Shown: positions 35,415-42,752 of the stretch, one piece after another
Layout: each line of letters opens with the position of its first letter
Numbering within the stretch: the stretch's first letter is position 1
Assembly: GCF_000317245.1 (NCBI RefSeq)
Contig: NZ_AJLJ01000494.1
Coordinates: forward strand, 1 to 64,000
DNA: 64,000 bases
Direction of reading: 5' to 3'
Source: Fischerella muscicola SAG 1427-1 = PCC 73103
Lineage (GTDB): Bacteria > Cyanobacteriota > Cyanobacteriia > Cyanobacteriales > Nostocaceae
The notes under the pieces: model-generated
What the model was told of the DNA's origin: nothing
Database searches by the model: none
The model's input: only the letters and a program-made list of their open reading frames with translations
Translations under genes and position numbers: made by a program

Positions 35415-36257
35415 ATGACACTGCATCCCTTACCAGAATGGGAAATACCGGAACAAACAGCACAAATAGCGCGTGCTTCATTTCCAAAAGGAAATATGTA
35501 CATGAAAATGTACGATGAATTGGGAGTGTTGTATCAAGACTTAGAGTTTGCGGCTCTATTCCCAACAAGGTGTGGACAATCAGCAATGTCTCCAGGGAAA
35601 TTAGCATTAATCACAGTGATGCAGTTTGCTGAAGGATTGAGTGACAGGCAAACAGCAGATGCAGTACGCAGTCGAATAGATTGGAAATATGCGCTTGGTT
35701 TAGAGTTAACAGATTCAGGATTTGATTGTAGTGTGTTGAGCGAATTTCGCACAAGATTATGTGAGTATGAGTTAACGAACAAGTTGTTAGATTTAATGCT
35801 GGAGAAGTTTCAAGAAAAAAAACTGATCAAGCATCGCTCGAAACAGCGAACAGACTCAACACAAGTGGTAGCGGCGATACGCCAAGTCAATCGTTTGGAA
35901 TTAGTAGGAGAAACATTAAGAGCAGCACTCAACGAAATAGCAATCATAGAACCAGAATGGTTGAAAGCAATTATTAGTGATGAGTGGTTTGAGCGATACA
36001 GTTGGCGATTTGATAATTACCGCTTACCAAAAAATAAATATGCTCTTCGTGCTGGTGTTGAGGGTACTATTTCCCAAGCTGTTCGTAGATTTGATTTGCG
36101 CCGTACCCGATATTTTGGTCTGGCAAAAACACATTTACAACAGATTGCTACTGCTTGTGCGATGAATTTAAGTCGCTTTTTTGCTTGGTCTAATCATCTT
36201 ACTCCTGCTCACACTCGCACTAGTTCTTTTGCGAGATTACGTGTTCATGCTGCTTAA
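35415..36257 (+). pseudogene. IS1182-family transposase with an internal in-frame deletion
   Basis: The 280-residue product begins like an intact IS1182 transposase (GNMYMKMYDELGVLYQDLEF, LITVMQFAEGLSDRQTADAV, HRSKQRTDSTQVVAAIR with the first catalytic Asp). After WRFDNYRLPKNK it jumps to the family C-terminus (YALRAGVEGTISQAVRRFDL, then FGLAKTHLQQIATACAMNL). Full-length relatives are about 450-500 residues; the missing middle should include the second catalytic Asp. The reading frame stays open across the junction near 36040. It is probably inactive but could be moved by a full-length relative elsewhere in the genome. Confidence 0.85.
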
Positions 36258-36322
36258 TTAACAATTTGTTTTTTCTTTCGCTTGCGCCTGTCCAGGTACA
36301 CTTGCTTGGGGATCTCCAGAAA

Positions 36323-36416
36323 ATAAAATGTCCCGCCCTATCAAATATATTTCGGCTCAGTCCAAGGATTGATGAGCGTTCCCACGTGGTGGGAACGCGA
36401 GGGCGGGACATTTTAT
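36323..36416. repeat. Nested hairpin inside the IS element
   Basis: Outer arms ataaaatgtcccgccct (36323-36339) and agggcgggacattttat (36400-36416) are perfect 17-bp complements. Within the loop, gcgttcccac (36376-36385) and gtgggaacgc (36389-36398) form a second perfect 10-bp stem with a 3-nt loop. It looks like a folded RNA or a MITE-like insertion between the transposase and the right end. Confidence 0.8.
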
Positions 36417-36455
36417 TACTTGGAAAGTGCTTGTGCTTTGGTCGTCCATTCTTAT

Positions 36456-36492
36456 GCTCAAAAAGTGCAGTACTCTACTGCACTTTTTGAGC
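36456..36492. repeat. Perfect 17-bp hairpin with 3-nt loop in the IS element
   Basis: Arms gctcaaaaagtgcagta (36456-36472) and tactgcactttttgagc (36476-36492) are perfectly complementary, loop ctc. There is no adjacent T-run outside the stem, so it may act as a transcription block or a structured RNA. Confidence 0.8.
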
Positions 36493-36537
36493 TAGTCTGC
36501 TCCCACGTGAAGTTCTTCTCAATCTGTTTTTTTTTGA

Positions 36538-36588
36538 GGGGTCACACCCCCTATTCGCCAGCTGTATCTTCTAAAAAGTCGGGGAGCT
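36538..36588 (-). repeat. Right terminal inverted repeat of the IS element
   Basis: It is complementary to 35294-35344. It ends ggggagct, 13 bp before the pyrR stop codon region begins. Confidence 0.9.
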
Positions 36589-36601
36589 TATTTTTTATCA
36601 A

Positions 36602-37159
36602 CTAATCTGCAATCAATTCAACTGCATCTCTTCCATCTATATCTTGTAAATAAACCTTGACAATCTCTTCTTTGGCAGTTGGTAGCTGCTTACCAACAAA
36701 ATCTGGATGTATTGGAACCTCGCGATGACCTCTATCTACCAGTACAGCCAAACGAATTACCTCTGGTCTACCATACTCGTTGACAGCATTTAAAGCAGCA
36801 CGAACTGTTCGTCCTTTAAATATCACATCATCTACAAGTACAACTATTTTATCTGTCAAATCAAAAGATATCTCGGTCTTGGCTGGAGTCCGTAGCCCTA
36901 TTTGGTCGAGGTCATCACGGTAAAATGTAATATCTAAAGCTCCTACTGGTACAGATACACCTTCTAACACTTCAATTTGGCGTGCTAATAGTTGTGCCAA
37001 AGGTACTCCCCTAGTATGAATACCAAGCAGCACTAACTGGGATAAATCACGAGTCTTTTCAACAATTTGGGAAGCAAGACGAGTGACGGTACGACGGAGT
37101 TCTTCAGATGAGAGAATCTCAACCACTTTAGCTTTGGTAGAAGTGGTAGAAATAGTCAT
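36602..37159 (-). CDS. pyrR: PyrR: pyr-operon regulator / uracil phosphoribosyltransferase
   Basis: The 185-residue phosphoribosyltransferase shows the PRPP-binding motif KIVVLVDDVIFKGRTVRAAL (about 105-124), LVLLGIHTRGVPLAQLLA, GALDITFYRDDL and LVDRGHREVPIHPDFVGKQL. In Bacillus PyrR binds pyr mRNA and attenuates pyrimidine genes in response to UMP, with weak UPRT activity. No pyrimidine biosynthesis gene is adjacent here, so the target is unknown; it may serve mainly as UPRT. The start ATG is 37159. An IS element inserted just beyond the stop codon leaves the coding region intact. Confidence 0.94.
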   Translation of the reverse strand: MTISTTSTKAKVVEILSSEELRRTVTRLASQIVEKTRDLSQLVLLGIHTRGVPLAQLLARQIEVLEGVSVPVGALDITFYRDDLDQIGLRTPAKTEISFDLTDKIVVLVDDVIFKGRTVRAALNAVNEYGRPEVIRLAVLVDRGHREVPIHPDFVGKQLPTAKEEIVKVYLQDIDGRDAVELIAD

Positions 37160-37209
37160 ATACCAGTATCCCCCTGAGCAAAATTTATATTAAAACACCG
37201 AGTCATGCT

Positions 37210-37242
37210 ATTTTGGATTTTGGATTTTGGATTTTGGATTGA
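37210..37242. repeat. Heptameric short tandem repeat (attttgg)
   Basis: Four copies of attttgg lie upstream of pyrR; the unit is the same as at 31802-31844. A further partial copy occurs around 37271. Confidence 0.8.
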
Positions 37243-37421
37243 CCGCACGGTTCAATCCGCTTTCTTGGGAATTTTGGATTTAGGAATACGAATTGACCCC
37301 ACGGATAAATCTGCTTTCTTGCACATGAAGGAATAATTGGTCATGAGGAATTTGTATATAGATGATGAGCAAGAAAAACATAAATAACCAATTATCGATT
37401 ACCAATTCCCTATTTTCATGA

Positions 37422-38387
37422 TTACCTGTTTATGGCAATTAGCAACAGAGTTGTTATCCCTAACCATAACAAAAAGCAATATCGAGTTAGTTGGAATGCT
37501 TGATGAATGCTAGCTGAAGTGATTGGATGAGTAGCATCTCCCAACAGGGGTTTATGTTTAGCCACACCATGATACCAATTAGTACCTCCAAGCTGTACAC
37601 CTAAAGCAGCAGCATATCCACATTCACTCCAACCAGAGTTTGGACTAGGATCATTGGGTGCATCACGCTGACAAATCCGGATGACATGCAAAGGTTTACT
37701 CGACAGCAGCGCTATAGTAAGCACCGTTAACCGACAAGGAACCCAGGTTAAGACATCTTCTAAGCGCGCACTAAACCAGCCCAAATAAGTATAAGGTGCT
37801 TGTCGATAACCCACCATTGAATCCAGTGTACTGCTAGCTTTGTATGCCAAAGCCAAGGGAACTGAGCCGATAAATGGTACAAATGCGCCAACTATTGCAT
37901 AAAAAACAGGAGCCATGACTCCATCAACTGCATTTTCTGTGACTGTTTCCAGAACTGCTCGCAAAATTTCTGATTCTGCGAGATTTTCTGTATCTCGACC
38001 AACATAATTACTTAAAGTAGAACGAGCTTCCTGGATTTTTCCTAATGTTAAAGGTTGTAAAACTGTTTGAGCTGCAACTCGCAAACTTTTCGCTGCAAAG
38101 CAACTAGCTAGGAAAATTATTTCTACAGCAATTCCCAGCAACGGATGTAGGGATTTAGTAATTTGTATTATTAAATAACCAGCTATTCCACTACCAAAGA
38201 CCAGAAAAATACCTAAGAATATTCCTGCTATTCGTTGTGTGAGAGGATTTTGACAATATGTGAAAGCAAATTTGCTGAAGCGAGAAATTATCCATCCCAT
38301 TACTCGCACAGGATGAGGCCATCCCCAAGGATCGCCAATGATATGGTCTAAATAAGCTGCAAGGATTAAAACAATCATAGAAGTCAT
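37422..38387 (-). CDS. cobD: Adenosylcobinamide-phosphate synthase CobD/CbiB
   Basis: This integral membrane enzyme attaches the aminopropanol arm to adenosylcobyric acid in cobalamin (or pseudocobalamin) synthesis. The 321-residue protein shows the family start AAYLDHIIGDPWGWPHPVRVMGW, LSNYVGRDTENLAESEILRA, VLETVTENAVDGVMAPVFYA, AYKASSTLDSMVGYR, LTWVPCRLTVL and the end SPNSGWSECGYAAALGVQLGG. About four to five membrane helices. I saw no cobalamin riboswitch upstream and no other cob genes nearby, so it is a scattered pathway gene. STRR-like repeats flank its 5' end. Confidence 0.94.
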   Translation of the reverse strand: MTSMIVLILAAYLDHIIGDPWGWPHPVRVMGWIISRFSKFAFTYCQNPLTQRIAGIFLGIFLVFGSGIAGYLIIQITKSLHPLLGIAVEIIFLASCFAAKSLRVAAQTVLQPLTLGKIQEARSTLSNYVGRDTENLAESEILRAVLETVTENAVDGVMAPVFYAIVGAFVPFIGSVPLALAYKASSTLDSMVGYRQAPYTYLGWFSARLEDVLTWVPCRLTVLTIALLSSKPLHVIRICQRDAPNDPSPNSGWSECGYAAALGVQLGGTNWYHGVAKHKPLLGDATHPITSASIHQAFQLTRYCFLLWLGITTLLLIAINR

Positions 38388-38543
38388 TTGTTATTTGTCA
38401 TTTATCCTTTGTGTTTGTTGCTTTGTCATTTATTATTTGTGCAAAGCTAATAACTAATGACCAATAACCAATAACCAATGACCATTGTACAGACGCGTAG
38501 ACGCTCGTAAGAGCGGCTTCAAGGTAAGAGTATAATCGCGTCT
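38388..38543. repeat. Heptamer repeats and a hairpin repeat between cobD and the Rrf2 gene
   Basis: Copies of tttgtca and aataacc units fill 38395-38480, followed by gtacagacgcgtagacgctc and a downstream tcgcgtct. This is another member of the dispersed agacgcg/cgcgtct family, here interrupted by a gcggcttc segment. Confidence 0.65.
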
Positions 38544-38987
38544 CTAAACAATAAAACTGGCTTCTTCACCAAGAGATGCTTGCCAGCTACGGGCATCATA
38601 ATAGAGATCTGCCAGCGTAATACTGTATAACGCTTCTTTCAATTTTTGGTGCAGCCTTTGCCAAAGTGTAAATGTTACCCAATCTTCTGTTTGTCCTGGG
38701 GAAGCTTGATGATGAGGTAAAGGTTCTATTGTTTCACCAACGGCTTCTAATATTTCGCCTAAAGATATTTGTGCAGGTTTTTTTGCTAGTTGGTATCCGC
38801 CGATGCTACCACGAACAGATTTTACTAACCCAGCACGACGCATTTCTATTAGCAGTTTTTCTAGGTAAGGAGCTGGGATATCCTGACGAGAGGCGATCGC
38901 TTTAGTTGAAACAGGCCCATAACCAGCTTGCAAACTCAAATCTAGCAAAGCTTTGACACTGTAATGTCCTTTGGTAGTTAATTTCAT
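38544..38987 (-). CDS. Rrf2-family transcriptional regulator without Cys
   Basis: The 147-residue protein has a winged helix-turn-helix typical of Rrf2/IscR: MKLTTKGHYSVKALLDLSLQ, STKAIASRQDIPAPYLEKLL, RRAGLVKSVRGSIGGYQLAK, ISLGEILEAVGE. IscR and NsrR use three Cys in the loop after this helix to bind an Fe-S cluster; here the whole protein contains no Cys, so cluster sensing is excluded. It may act as a cluster-independent repressor or respond to another ligand. It is upstream of cobD on the same strand, but 156 bp of repeats separate them. Confidence 0.9.
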   Translation of the reverse strand: MKLTTKGHYSVKALLDLSLQAGYGPVSTKAIASRQDIPAPYLEKLLIEMRRAGLVKSVRGSIGGYQLAKKPAQISLGEILEAVGETIEPLPHHQASPGQTEDWVTFTLWQRLHQKLKEALYSITLADLYYDARSWQASLGEEASFIV

Positions 38988-38990
38988 TTA

Positions 38991-39080
38991 TTTGTCCTTT
39001 GTCCTTTGTCATTAGTAGAGACGCGAGGAACATCGCGTCTCTACTAATGAATAATGACTAATAACTAATGACTAAGGATC
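38991..39080. repeat. Repeat block with a 17-bp hairpin upstream of the Rrf2 gene
   Basis: tttgtcc heptamers (38991-39010) lead into a perfect hairpin: cattagtagagacgcga (39010-39026), 6-nt loop, tcgcgtctctactaatg (39033-39049). Further gactaat-type units follow to 39080. Confidence 0.75.
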
Positions 39081-39406
39081 AGTTTTACTTATCGTTCTGT
39101 GTGCTAATTATTAACCGAGTGTAAGTAAACTACTTTTTTTGCAATGCTTTAGGAAACTTAAACAAATATAGATTACAGTGTAGCAGTCTTTCATAAACTA
39201 GAGTATAGTTATCAGCTTCAGCTTTATTTTTTAAATTCATTTTCAAAGTAAATATTAATAGACATGCAAAAATTTGCTGATTTGTGTAATATACTTTGCG
39301 GTAGCTGATATAAAAATAAAAGGATTGTGTTATCACTTCCTCAATCTCAGCTAAAATAAAATCGATTCAACTCATTTAATCGTTCGTTCATTTTCGCTCT
39401 AAGTTG
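39081..39406 (+). promoter_or_regulatory. Upstream region of the AbrB-like gene
   Basis: This AT-rich 326-bp stretch has no convincing gene. It must carry the promoter of the AbrB-like regulator and perhaps that of the divergent Rrf2 gene. No specific box assigned. Confidence 0.35.
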
Positions 39407-39820
39407 ATGGCTAAACAGAAAAAAATTGAACCCCTAACCGGCGAAGAATTGCTCAAGAAAGTCAAAGAGCTAGAAAATCTGAGCAAAGAAGAAAAAGCTA
39501 AACAGTGCGGCTACTATACTGTGACCAAAAATGGTATAGAGCGCGTCAACATGATGAAATTCTTGAATGCCTTAATTGATGCTGAAGGCATTCAGTTAGA
39601 TAGCGCTCCTAGCGCAAATGGCCGTGGAGGACGCAGTGCCAGCTATAGAATTAGTGTGCAGTCTAACGGTAACTTACTAATAGGTTCTGCTTACACAAAA
39701 CAGATGAATTTGAAGCCCGGAGATGAGTTTATCATCACTTTGGGTAAAAAACACATTCGTCTGAGACAAATAGACTCAGATGAAAGAGAAGAGGTCGAAA
39801 TTCTAGAAGCAACAGCATAA
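39407..39820 (+). CDS. Cyanobacterial AbrB-like transcriptional regulator (cyAbrB)
   Basis: The 137-residue protein begins MAKQKKIEPLTGEELLKKVK, continues AKQCGYYTVTKNGIERVNMM and LNALIDAEGIQLD, and has the DNA-binding beta-hairpin end at the C-terminus (SYRISVQSNGNLLIGSAYTK, LKPGDEFIITLGKKHIRLRQ). In cyAbrBs the AbrB-like domain is C-terminal, as here. These proteins are abundant global regulators affecting nitrogen, carbon, hydrogenase and, in Anabaena, heterocyst genes. It looks closer to the cyAbrB2 (Sll0822-like) type, but I am not certain of the subgroup. ATG 39407 is preferred over the TTG one codon earlier. Confidence 0.92.
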   Translation: MAKQKKIEPLTGEELLKKVKELENLSKEEKAKQCGYYTVTKNGIERVNMMKFLNALIDAEGIQLDSAPSANGRGGRSASYRISVQSNGNLLIGSAYTKQMNLKPGDEFIITLGKKHIRLRQIDSDEREEVEILEATA

Positions 39821-39822
39821 TA

Positions 39823-39874
39823 TAGTCATTTGTCATTCGTCCTTTGTCATTTGTCCTTTGTGCAAAGCTACTGA
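39823..39874. repeat. Heptameric repeats (tttgtc[a/c]) between cyAbrB and the ClC gene
   Basis: Six to seven copies of gtcattt/gtccttt units separate two convergent genes. Confidence 0.65.
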
Positions 39875-41779
39875 CTAATGACTAATGACCACATCTGTTT
39901 TTGTTACCGATGGTAGATAGTGACAAAGAGCTTTACGTGTAAGTGCTACATTACAACTTAAAGCAATTTGTTCACGTTCTAGTAATCCCAAAATTTGTTC
40001 GGGGTTATCTGATGCTACCACTGGTAACTGATGCAAACCGCGGACAGACATGCGATCTAAGGCTTCAGATAAGGGTTCATCTTGCCAAGCGTAGAGAATA
40101 TCAGTGGTACAAATATCAATTAGGGTTTGATTGGACAAATCACCCTGATTTGTAGCTGATGAATCTGGGTAATTTTGCCAAGCAGAAAGAGTGCGGTTGA
40201 TATCTTTTAAAGAGAGAATACCAACTAATTGCCCTAATTCATTAACTACTAAAGCAGTGCGAGTGCGATCGCGTGTCATTTCTAAAGCCGCCTCGATCAC
40301 TGACATGGTTGTTGGCAGTTTTTTTGGACAAGGATGCATCGCTTCTTCGACAAGAATTTGCTGTAAAATTTCTGCTTGTTCGTCTTTTAATTCTGAAAGA
40401 CCTATTTGTTGAAGATTGGAGTTGGAGTTTGAATTGGGCTTTATCCGCTCCACCAACCAAACACTTAAACCGACTGCTGCCATTAACGGTAAAACAATGC
40501 GGTAGTCTTGTGTTAACTCAAACAATAATAAAATAGCTGTTAATGGCGCTCTGACACTAGCAGCAAGTACAGCAGCCATTCCTACCATGGCATAAGCTGG
40601 AGGAGCTGCCATAAAATCACTCATTGCAGGCGCTACATATGCCAAAATTTTGGCATAAGCAGAACCTAACGAAGCACCTAAAAACATGGCTGGTGCAAAG
40701 ACACCACCAACAAATCCACTCCCAGCACTAATTGCTGTCATAGCCAGTTTCACTACCAACAGCAAAATTAACAGTTGTAGCGAAAACTCCACATCTTGCA
40801 GCATTGCTTCTACTGTTTCATAACCAATACCTAAGATTTGCGGTAAGTATAAAGCCGTAATACCAATAATGAGTCCACCAATAATAGGATGAAAAGGTAA
40901 TGGGATTTTTCCTAAAATAGAAAAACCGGGGACTTTACCTGCAAAGCAAGCTTTTGATAGGCGAATTAATTGTGTATATGTCAAAGAAACGACACTTGCC
41001 CATAAACCCAAGCCAAGATAAAGTGGTAATTCTAATGGACTGCGGACTTGGTAAACAGGTAAGGCAAAGGCTGGTTGTCCTCCCAAACCAATATGAGCAA
41101 TAAACGCTGCAACTACTGCTGCTAGTAACACTACACTTACCGCAGAAGTAGCAAATGATGTTGCTCCTAATACTACTTCTAAAGCAAAAAAAACACCTGC
41201 GATCGGAGCATTAAAACCAGCAGCTAAACCAGCAGCAGCACCAGCACCTAATAGTAAACGCTGGCGTTCTTGTGATACTTGTAACACTACAGACACGAGC
41301 ATCCCAAAATTGGCACCAATTTCTACACTAGGCCCTTCTGGCCCTAAAGAAGAACCACTTCCCAGGGAAACTGCTGCTGCTAACATTTTGGTTACTGGTC
41401 GTAATTGTCTTTTGATCTCTCCCTTTTGGGAAGCAGCGATCAATGATGAAAGTCCGGGGCCAAAATCTTGTGTTCGCCAGCGCATCAAACCAACAATTAA
41501 TCCACCCAAGATCGGAACACAAGCTAAAGTCCAAGCACCCCAAACACCAATCACACTCATTAAATTTTCCAGCATCAAATGATGAATCAGCTGGATTAAA
41601 TAATGAAATGTAACCACACCCATACCACTACCACTACCAATTAGCAAGGCTAAAAGTAACACTACTGTTTCTGGAGATGGTTGAAAACGGTTAAGCAAAT
41701 AGGTTAAACGGAAGGAAGGAGAATGAAAGGTAGGTTGTTCAGTCACCTTCCTAAGTTCTGTGGGAGGTAGGAGAGTCAT
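39875..41779 (-). CDS. ClC-type chloride channel/antiporter with C-terminal CBS pair
   Basis: The 634-residue membrane protein has the ClC selectivity motifs: GSGSSLGPEGPSVEIG (gating Glu in the GxEGP element, about 139-154) and GSGFVGGVFAPAMFLGAS (about 352-370), plus TAILLLFELTQDYRIVLPLM. Around ten or more membrane helices are followed by two CBS domains (about 475-530, MHPCPKKLPTTMSVIEAALE; and about 555-610, LSEALDRMSVRGLHQLPVVA). Presence of the gating Glu allows Cl-/H+ exchange or gated conductance. The CBS pair may bind adenine nucleotides. No operon partner. Confidence 0.94.
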   Translation of the reverse strand: MTLLPPTELRKVTEQPTFHSPSFRLTYLLNRFQPSPETVVLLLALLIGSGSGMGVVTFHYLIQLIHHLMLENLMSVIGVWGAWTLACVPILGGLIVGLMRWRTQDFGPGLSSLIAASQKGEIKRQLRPVTKMLAAAVSLGSGSSLGPEGPSVEIGANFGMLVSVVLQVSQERQRLLLGAGAAAGLAAGFNAPIAGVFFALEVVLGATSFATSAVSVVLLAAVVAAFIAHIGLGGQPAFALPVYQVRSPLELPLYLGLGLWASVVSLTYTQLIRLSKACFAGKVPGFSILGKIPLPFHPIIGGLIIGITALYLPQILGIGYETVEAMLQDVEFSLQLLILLLVVKLAMTAISAGSGFVGGVFAPAMFLGASLGSAYAKILAYVAPAMSDFMAAPPAYAMVGMAAVLAASVRAPLTAILLLFELTQDYRIVLPLMAAVGLSVWLVERIKPNSNSNSNLQQIGLSELKDEQAEILQQILVEEAMHPCPKKLPTTMSVIEAALEMTRDRTRTALVVNELGQLVGILSLKDINRTLSAWQNYPDSSATNQGDLSNQTLIDICTTDILYAWQDEPLSEALDRMSVRGLHQLPVVASDNPEQILGLLEREQIALSCNVALTRKALCHYLPSVTKTDVVISH

Positions 41780-42126
41780 GGAGTGAGGAGTAAATCTAAG
41801 AAAAAATTTAAATTTTTATATCTTACTTTTTATTGTGAGTGATCATTTAGCAAGCAGACAAGATAGCAAAGGGAAAAGGGAAAAAGCGAAATAATCTTTT
41901 TAACCTTTACCTTATGACTATAGAAAGTCAAATTGGGCAAAGAATCTACATATCTTTGTGCAATTTACAAAGCTTTGGTTAAAAAATTTTTATTGTGGAA
42001 CATTTATGTGGCGATAATGCTTAAATGGGAGAGAATTATGGTCGGGGAAATCTACACGCGTTTTCAGCAGGAATTCAATGTAGCTATTGTTATGAACCAA
42101 GTAAGTGGACTAAACGGACGAGGTAG

Positions 42127-42507
42127 ATGAATACACACACTTTTGATAATCATTATTTGACTTGCCCCATTTGCCAAAATTCTACGCCCACAGCAGTTAG
42201 CAGTTATGTTGGATTATTTACCTGTCCGTATTGTCATCAAAAGCTAGTGGTTTGTAAAAGCGGCCACTATGTCCGTGATCCCTTTACCTTGAGACAGATT
42301 ATGATTTCATCGGCATTACGCCGCCAAAGCCGACCTTTAGCCAGAATTGTTCGGGATTTTTTTGTGTTCAAAAATCCTTTACTTGCTGTGGTTGTAGGAA
42401 GCGCTATTATTTTTGGTATGATTGCAATATATCAGCAAAATCGTAACAGCGATACCTCGTCACCACAAATAGAAAAAACAATCGAGGAGGGAAGAAAATC
42501 CCAGTGA
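42127..42507 (+). CDS. Zinc-ribbon protein with one membrane helix (126 aa)
   Basis: The N-terminus carries two CxxC pairs, CPIC (13-16) and CPYC (33-36), spaced as in a zinc ribbon. A basic helical middle (ALRRQSRPLARIVRDFFVFK) and one membrane helix (NPLLAVVVGSAIIFGMIAIY, about 84-103) follow, with a polar tail. The family is not recognised. It is probably an inner- or thylakoid-membrane protein with a cytoplasmic metal-binding head. A short open frame upstream (41933-42130) overlaps its start by ATGA but looks non-coding. Confidence 0.7.
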   Translation: MNTHTFDNHYLTCPICQNSTPTAVSSYVGLFTCPYCHQKLVVCKSGHYVRDPFTLRQIMISSALRRQSRPLARIVRDFFVFKNPLLAVVVGSAIIFGMIAIYQQNRNSDTSSPQIEKTIEEGRKSQ

Positions 42508-42690
42508 GAAATGCTCCTGGGAATAATATCCTCTTCCACAGTTTTCAGTATTAGTATATCAAAAAACACTGTGGTTAGTGGTAAGTTGTAGGTACAAACA
42601 GTTGTGCGCTCTTAAAATAGTTAGTAAGAGTTTTTACTACTAACCACTAATAAGTAGTTAGACAGAGTTGAATTCATTCGTGGAGACAAG

Positions 42691-42752
42691 GAACAGGGAA
42701 CGGGGAATAGAGAACTCTTAACAGAGGGTTAAGAGTTTTCTATTCCCTGTTC
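42691..42752. terminator. Bidirectional terminator-like hairpin
   Basis: gaacaggga...agaactcttaac pairs with gttaagagttttctattccc and ctgttc, an imperfect stem of about 25 bp with a 7-bp insertion in the left arm. It lies between convergent genes and overlaps the last codons of the glycosyltransferase. Confidence 0.6.

Larger units (their letters stand above)
35294..36588 (+). mobile_element. IS1182-type insertion element, internally deleted, with about 51-bp terminal inverted repeats
   Basis: The left end (35294-35344, agctccccgactt...gtgacccc) and right end (36538-36588) are inverted repeats of about 51 bp with only about three mismatches. Between them lie a truncated transposase gene and two strong hairpins. 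Total length is 1295 bp, several hundred short of a typical member. No obvious direct target repeat adjoins the ends. The element lies between the Rossmann/CIA30 gene and pyrR and ends 14 bp from the pyrR stop codon. Confidence 0.85.

Noticed and set aside
36250..36602. Direct target duplication flanking the IS element
   Set aside because: tatttt occurs on both sides but not at the same distance from the ends, so it is not a convincing duplication.
38388..38543. Cobalamin riboswitch upstream of cobD
   Set aside because: The segment is heptamer repeats and a hairpin repeat; no conserved B12-box could be recognised.
41933..42130. 65-codon frame overlapping the start of the zinc-ribbon gene by ATGA
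   Set aside because: TTG start, no ribosome-binding site, mixed composition and no domain pattern. The overlap looks accidental.
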